Positions 60,622 to 64,000 of a stretch of DNA of 64,000 nucleotides are shown in pieces. The first letter of the stretch is position 1; each line of letters opens with the position of its first letter. Source of the DNA: an uncultured Clostridia bacterium (lineage in GTDB: Bacteria > Bacillota > Clostridia > Christensenellales > UBA1242); assembly GCA_934754475.1 (NCBI GenBank), contig CAKVHV010000001.1:248001-312000 (forward strand). Reading direction: 5' to 3'. The notes beneath the pieces were generated by a model. The model was not told the origin of the DNA, made no database searches, and saw only the letters and a program-made list of their open reading frames with translations. A program made the translations under genes and the position numbers.

Positions 60622-61471
60622 TTAAAACCAAGATTCATCATTATTACTTGTCTCTTTATTAATTGTAATTAAGGATTTTTGTAAAATATCTTGTATGTGT
60701 TTAATGTCTTCTGGATATATGTATAAACATTTTATACCTAAATTTTTGTAAATCTCTTTTTTATGTTCTGATTTATTAGCATAATCTTCGTTATTTGTTA
60801 ATCCAAAGTATTCAATATATATATTTTGATTTTTGACATAAAAATCAGCTGTATATTCTTCATCGTTGTATATGATTTTTTTTTTCATATTCATGTAAGT
60901 AGTTGTTGTTATAAAGCCAATTGTCAATAATCATTTCTCCTTGACTTCTAACATAATGTCCATCATCTGCTCTAAATTCTGGTAAATATTTTTTTCTGTA
61001 ATCAAGTTGATTATCTTCATTTGTTATTGATTTTAGTCTATTGTCTGCTTGGCAAAGAGTGAGTATATATTTAGTTCCAAAGTTTGTTTCTAGGGTTATT
61101 CTATTTAAATCGTTATTTAAATTTAAATTGTTAGTGTCTAAAAATGGAATAAGGATATTTTTTAACTGTACTTGGTTTTTGTTCAATATGTAATATTTGT
61201 TTAATAAATATGTTGTTTTGTTACTTTTTATTGATTCAACAAAATTTATTTTTTTTGAATAAAATAAATCATAAAATTCTACAATTGAATATGTGTTTGT
61301 TAAATTATTTTTTATTGTGTTAATTGTAAAATATGTGGTTCTTCCTTTTTTTCGTATACTATCGATATATGATAATTCATTATTTAAATATAAATATTGT
61401 CCTGTAATTGGCGATAAGAAATCATTTACATATTCTGCTTTGTCATAGTCTGAAACATACACTGAGTTCAT
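60622..61471 (-). pseudogene. PD-(D/E)XK nuclease-like protein, split at an A10 tract
   Basis: Two overlapping frames (203 codons from 61471; about 90 codons to 60622) join to one protein of ~280 residues if one A is taken out of the run of ten (60876-60885). N-terminal ~150 residues: unknown, beta-rich. Then EFRADDGHYVRSQGEMIIDNWL..., EYEKKII, TADFYV, IYIEYFGL and KKEIYKNLGIKC. The E-D-E-x-F order resembles a PD-(D/E)XK nuclease-like domain. Thus it may be off in this state, or expressed through slippage at the A-run. Confidence 0.6.
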
Positions 61472-61486
61472 TTAGATAGATTCTCC

Positions 61487-61795
61487 TTATTGCATTTCAA
61501 CTAAAGTAGATAATCTACCTAGTTCTCGGTTTAGATTATCATTATTTAATTTTTTTAATAGTATTACTGCTGAATATTGTTTGTCAGTTAGATAACCAAT
61601 GTCATTTTTTATTTGTCTACCAACTAAGTAATCTAGTGTTACATTATAGAAGTCTGCGAGTTTACACAATGTTTCAATTGTTGGTTCTCTTTTTTCTTTC
61701 TCATAGTAATTGTAACAAGTAATTGATGTATTTATCAATTTTGAAATATCTTCTTGCGTATTTTTTTTTGCTAACCTTAATTCTTTTAATCTCAT
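61487..61795 (-). CDS. XRE-family repressor
   Basis: This 102-residue protein starts at ATG 61795 (SD AAAGGTG). Helix-turn-helix in RLAKKNTQEDISKLINTSITCYNYYEKEKREPTIETL, with LADFYNVTLDYLVGR. Probably the element's CI-like repressor, divergent from the small rightward genes and next to repeated operators. Confidence 0.9.
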   Translation of the reverse strand: MRLKELRLAKKNTQEDISKLINTSITCYNYYEKEKREPTIETLCKLADFYNVTLDYLVGRQIKNDIGYLTDKQYSAVILLKKLNNDNLNRELGRLSTLVEMQ

Positions 61796-61850
61796 ATTTT
61801 TCACCTTTCTTGTTTTTTACTATTGAAAGTATAACTATTTAATGTATTTT

Positions 61851-61936
61851 TAGCAATATTTTATAAAAAATATGAAAATTTTTTATCAAATTGCTAAAAA
61901 ACGCTTTGATATTTTATCAATTTGCTATATTATATT
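61851..61936. promoter_or_regulatory. Divergent operator/promoter region of the integrative element
   Basis: Direct repeats TTTTATCAAATTGCTA (61881-61896) and TTTTATCAATTTGCTA (61912-61927), 31 bases apart (about three helix turns), and an inverted relative TAGCAATATTTTATAAAA (61851-61868). The second copy lies in the spacer of TTGATA-16-TATTAT (61906-61933). Confidence 0.6.
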
Positions 61937-61972
61937 AATAATAATAAACATTTTGATAAAAGGAACTTAGTC

Positions 61973-62119
61973 ATGCCAAAACAGCCAATATCTCAAAGAC
62001 AAATATTTGAAGTAAATATAGATAGTGCTGAGATGAAACGAAGAAGAGAATCTGATGCTCAAGCGTTTGATAATATCACAAATAAATTTTTGGAGAGATT
62101 CCATGCATCCAGTAATTAA
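61973..62119 (+). CDS. Small protein of integrative element
   Basis: The 48-residue protein from ATG 61973 (SD AAAGGAAC) is MPKQPISQRQIFEVNIDS and is followed by a highly charged segment. First gene of the rightward operon under the repeated operators; might be an antirepressor or excision factor, but the family is not recognised. Confidence 0.55.
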   Translation: MPKQPISQRQIFEVNIDSAEMKRRRESDAQAFDNITNKFLERFHASSN

Positions 62120-62231
62120 AACATTAGGTTGGATATTTGCCACCGTAGGTGGTTCTTATCTAATCGTAACAATAATTAGATTAATAAAATCCAAGAGGAA
62201 GAGAATTCATGATGATAAACCTAAGAATTAA
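62103..62231 (+). CDS. Short single-span membrane protein
   Basis: The 42-residue frame (62103-62231) starts MHPVIKTLGWIFATVGGSYL, has one transmembrane helix, then a basic tail (KSKRKRIHDDKPKN). It overlaps both neighbouring genes, suggesting translational coupling. SD weak (GAGAGATTCC). Confidence 0.45.
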   Translation: MHPVIKTLGWIFATVGGSYLIVTIIRLIKSKRKRIHDDKPKN

Positions 62232-62421
62232 CTTTGGAGATTGCAAAGTAACAAATAACAAAAGATTACATATAAATATGAATTTAAAGTCTCCAGCAAA
62301 ATATGTTGTAGAAACTAATCTGTATAAATACTATTTTGACGATTACAAGGAATTTGTAAATAAGTTTATTGCGCTTACAAAGCTAGGAATAGATTGCACA
62401 TGCAAAACACTATTTAATTAA
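62209..62421 (+). CDS. Small protein of integrative element
   Basis: 70 residues, beta then helix (NLYKYYFDDYKEFVNKFIALTK), two Cys near the end. No family recognised. GAGGAAGAG as SD. Third gene of the rightward operon. Confidence 0.5.
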   Translation: MMINLRINFGDCKVTNNKRLHINMNLKSPAKYVVETNLYKYYFDDYKEFVNKFIALTKLGIDCTCKTLFN

Positions 62422-62432
62422 AATTTTATCTT

Positions 62433-62696
62433 GGCATGGGTTAGATACAAAAACTTTTTTGTAATTTCATATTATCCTTTGTTTTTACTTATAACAAGTC
62501 AGATATTATTCCATGCCATAATATCTAACTTGTTTACATGCTGGCCTATTGTAGTTAAAAGTGAGTTCGAGTCTCATAGCCAGCCTTTCAAACTTTTTTC
62601 CATTTTGGAGTACTTATGTACTCCGTCTATGCGGAACATGGTGATAATTTGTAAAAGTAAACAAATTATGTAAGTTCAATTCTTGCTTCCGTTCCA
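62433..62696 (+). ncRNA. Block of tRNA-like and hairpin structures
   Basis: From left: GGCATGG (62433-62439) can pair with CCATGCC (62511-62517), the loop of the long hairpin 62493-62534 (AACAAGTcAGATATTAT and partner). Then 62540-62584 has a 6-bp tRNA-type acceptor stem GCTGGC / GCCAGC and a perfect T-arm (GTGAG-TTCGAGT-CTCAT), with only 14 bases in place of D- and anticodon arms. GGAGTAC-TTAT-GTACTCC (62607-62624) follows. Last, 62631-62696 has GCGGAA / TTCCGT, a 9-bp hairpin, T-arm GTAAG-TTCAATT-CTTGC and a CCA end. No D-arm in either. Confidence 0.5.
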
Positions 62697-62720
62697 TTAT
62701 TAAAATATAGGGGGTTAGAT

Positions 62721-62930
62721 ATGTTTAAAACTGGTGGAAATATATTTACTAGAGTAGTTGTTTCGATATTTTCGATTTTAATTACTTTGGCATTGCTATT
62801 TGTTGTTGCTGTACTTATATATTGTGCTGTCAAAGGTATAACTTTTTCTGTTGGATTTAAAGAAGTACTCGGGTTTTTAATTCCTAATGCTGTAAATTCA
62901 ACTAAATCAAAAATAAATGTATGGAGATAA
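62721..62930 (+). CDS. Small two-span membrane protein
   Basis: 69 residues; the long hydrophobic part (VVVSIFSILITLALLFVVAVLIYCAVKG) is followed by a moderately hydrophobic C-terminus and SKINVWR. SD GGGGG. Stands directly before the long coiled-coil gene, perhaps as its membrane partner. Confidence 0.6.
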   Translation: MFKTGGNIFTRVVVSIFSILITLALLFVVAVLIYCAVKGITFSVGFKEVLGFLIPNAVNSTKSKINVWR

Positions 62931-62934
62931 AATT

Positions 62935-64000
62935 ATGTCAAAAAAATTTATAGCAGGTCTTGCTTTGGGGCTAGGTATTCCAGCGGTTGCTGGTGGAATA
63001 GTATTGGGAGTACCAAGTATTCGAGAACGAATTATTCCTAAGGCAGATAACACTCAATATGTAAAACAAATCGAAGAATTAGAAAAGACCAATTCTTCTT
63101 ATAAATCTGAAAATGATAAACTTAAGCAAGAGAATAATACATTAAAACAAGATAATGTAACTTTTGCTGGTAGAATACAAAATCTAAACGCTGAACTTAT
63201 AACAGCAAATAATACGATTAAATCTAAAGATGAATCAATTACATCTAAAGAAAAAGAAATTGCTACTTTAACATCAGATAAAGAAAAATTGCAAGCAGAT
63301 TTAGATAAATATAAAGAACTTGCCGGTTCTGATGTAAATTACATTGAACTTGTAAATACATTGCAGACACAATTGACTGAAAAAACATCTGCTCTAACAA
63401 CTGCTACTGCAGAACTGGAGCAATTGCGTACAGACAAAGAAACTCTTACTGCAAGAGTAACTGAGCTTGAGACTGAGCGTGATCAACTCATTGAAGAGTT
63501 GGCTAATTATAGGTCAATGGATAACATAGACAAGCTTAAAGTAGAAAACTTTAATGGTCGTTGGTATGAAGAAGGAACTTTTAAGTCATATTACACAATT
63601 GAAAATGGCGTAGCTACTTTTAATGCCAATGAAGATAAAGGATTGCTTAATAATATCTATGGACAGATGTATATTATGATGAACACTTCTGGCGGAAAAC
63701 CGGTCACTTTAAGTGATGACGGAACATATTTTACCACCGAAGATGGCACTAAATATTCAAAGTTTTATACAAATACAATTCGTTCTGTAACACCAAACTA
63801 TTCATTTGCTGGTACTTATTCAAAGGATACTACAACGATTAAAATCAATGCAGACAACACCACAAGTTTAACAGATTCAACTGGTACATATACTGGAGCG
63901 TATGTAGTTACAGCTAAAGAAAAGAATATTGGCGGAAATATAACTATTATTAATACAATAATTGCAACTTACCAAATAAACGATGAGTCGGTAGAAAAAG
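62935..64000 (+). CDS. Membrane-anchored coiled-coil protein, 3' end outside window
   Basis: Open from ATG 62935 to the end of the window (355 codons). N-terminal hydrophobic helix (FIAGLALGLGIPAVAGGIVLGV), then long coiled coils (about 45-200, with ITSKEKEIATLTSDKEKLQ and LTARVTELETERDQL), then a beta-rich globular part starting at NFNGRWYEEGTF with repeating GTY/TY units (FNGRWYEEGTF, FAGTYSKDTTT, TGTYTGAY). Looks like a surface-exposed stalk plus domain. SD GGAG. Confidence 0.7.
   Translation, partial: MSKKFIAGLALGLGIPAVAGGIVLGVPSIRERIIPKADNTQYVKQIEELEKTNSSYKSENDKLKQENNTLKQDNVTFAGRIQNLNAELITANNTIKSKDESITSKEKEIATLTSDKEKLQADLDKYKELAGSDVNYIELVNTLQTQLTEKTSALTTATAELEQLRTDKETLTARVTELETERDQLIEELANYRSMDNIDKLKVENFNGRWYEEGTFKSYYTIENGVATFNANEDKGLLNNIYGQMYIMMNTSGGKPVTLSDDGTYFTTEDGTKYSKFYTNTIRSVTPNYSFAGTYSKDTTTIKINADNTTSLTDSTGTYTGAYVVTAKEKNIGGNITIINTIIATYQINDESVEK

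Noticed and set aside
62431..62673. 80-codon frame over the tRNA-like block
   Set aside because: The start has no SD and the frame coincides with strong hairpins and T-arms; structured RNA explains it better.

Overview
The window comes from an AT-rich, low-GC Gram-positive (Firmicutes, probably Clostridia-like) chromosome. The reasons are hrcA-grpE-dnaK-dnaJ under a CIRCE operator, the priA-def-fmt-rsmB-rlmN-rsgA-rpe run, rpmB/asp23/fakA, and a 26-codon spoVM at its classical place after rpe, which points to an endospore-forming lineage. TGA is used as a stop (for example in the fmt/rsmB GTGA overlap), so this is not a Mollicutes-type code. A gut source is only an inference, from the BspA-type repeats and the collagen-like lipoprotein.

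Region by region: (1) Bases 1 to about 14,770 are the right part of a siphovirus-type prophage. It runs virion protein, BspA-repeat virion protein, head-tail connectors, major tail protein, frameshifted tail chaperones, tape measure, distal tail protein, tail hub, fibres, glycine-rich receptor tip, holin genes and a large serine integrase. It is inserted in rarA, whose 3' part resumes at about 14,766. (2) 15.3-17.5 kb holds a membrane protein, a guanylate-kinase-like gene and a GDPD-fold gene without its catalytic residues. (3) 17.8-25.5 kb is lepA-hemW and the heat-shock operon. (4) 25.6-27.6 kb is a divergent NAD(P)/PRPP salvage set (Prs-like, nicotinamidase-like, NMN-adenylyltransferase-like) with a promoter palindrome. 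(5) 27.6-43.4 kb is translation, RNA-modification and DNA-replication housekeeping. (6) 43.5-50.8 kb carries spoVM, a lipoprotein whose promoter spacer contains a G9 tract, a phd-doc toxin-antitoxin pair, rpmB, asp23-fakA and small membrane or basic proteins. (7) 50.9-56.6 kb holds tRNA-Val, tRNA-Gly and tRNA-Ser. The last two are flanked by partial copies of themselves and hairpin-rich DNA; between them lie a PAP2 phosphatase, an ion transporter, a GNAT and an APH-like kinase. (8) 56.8-58.9 kb is an HdeD-like protein and a Rho homologue that has lost its ATPase motifs. (9) From tRNA-Cys and tRNA-Leu at 59.1-59.3 kb onward is a second integrative element: tyrosine integrase, a nuclease-like gene broken at an A10 tract, an XRE repressor with repeated operators, small proteins, a block of tRNA-like RNA structures and a long coiled-coil protein that leaves the window.

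The observations I would follow first are the ATPase-dead Rho homologue, the G9 promoter tract, the tRNA-derived structured blocks (51.0-51.4, 55.4-56.0 and 62.4-62.7 kb), the NAD-salvage operon with its palindrome, and the unlisted micro-genes (spoVM and a 46-residue Lys/Thr/Ser-rich protein). All family assignments rest on motifs read by eye; no database search was possible.
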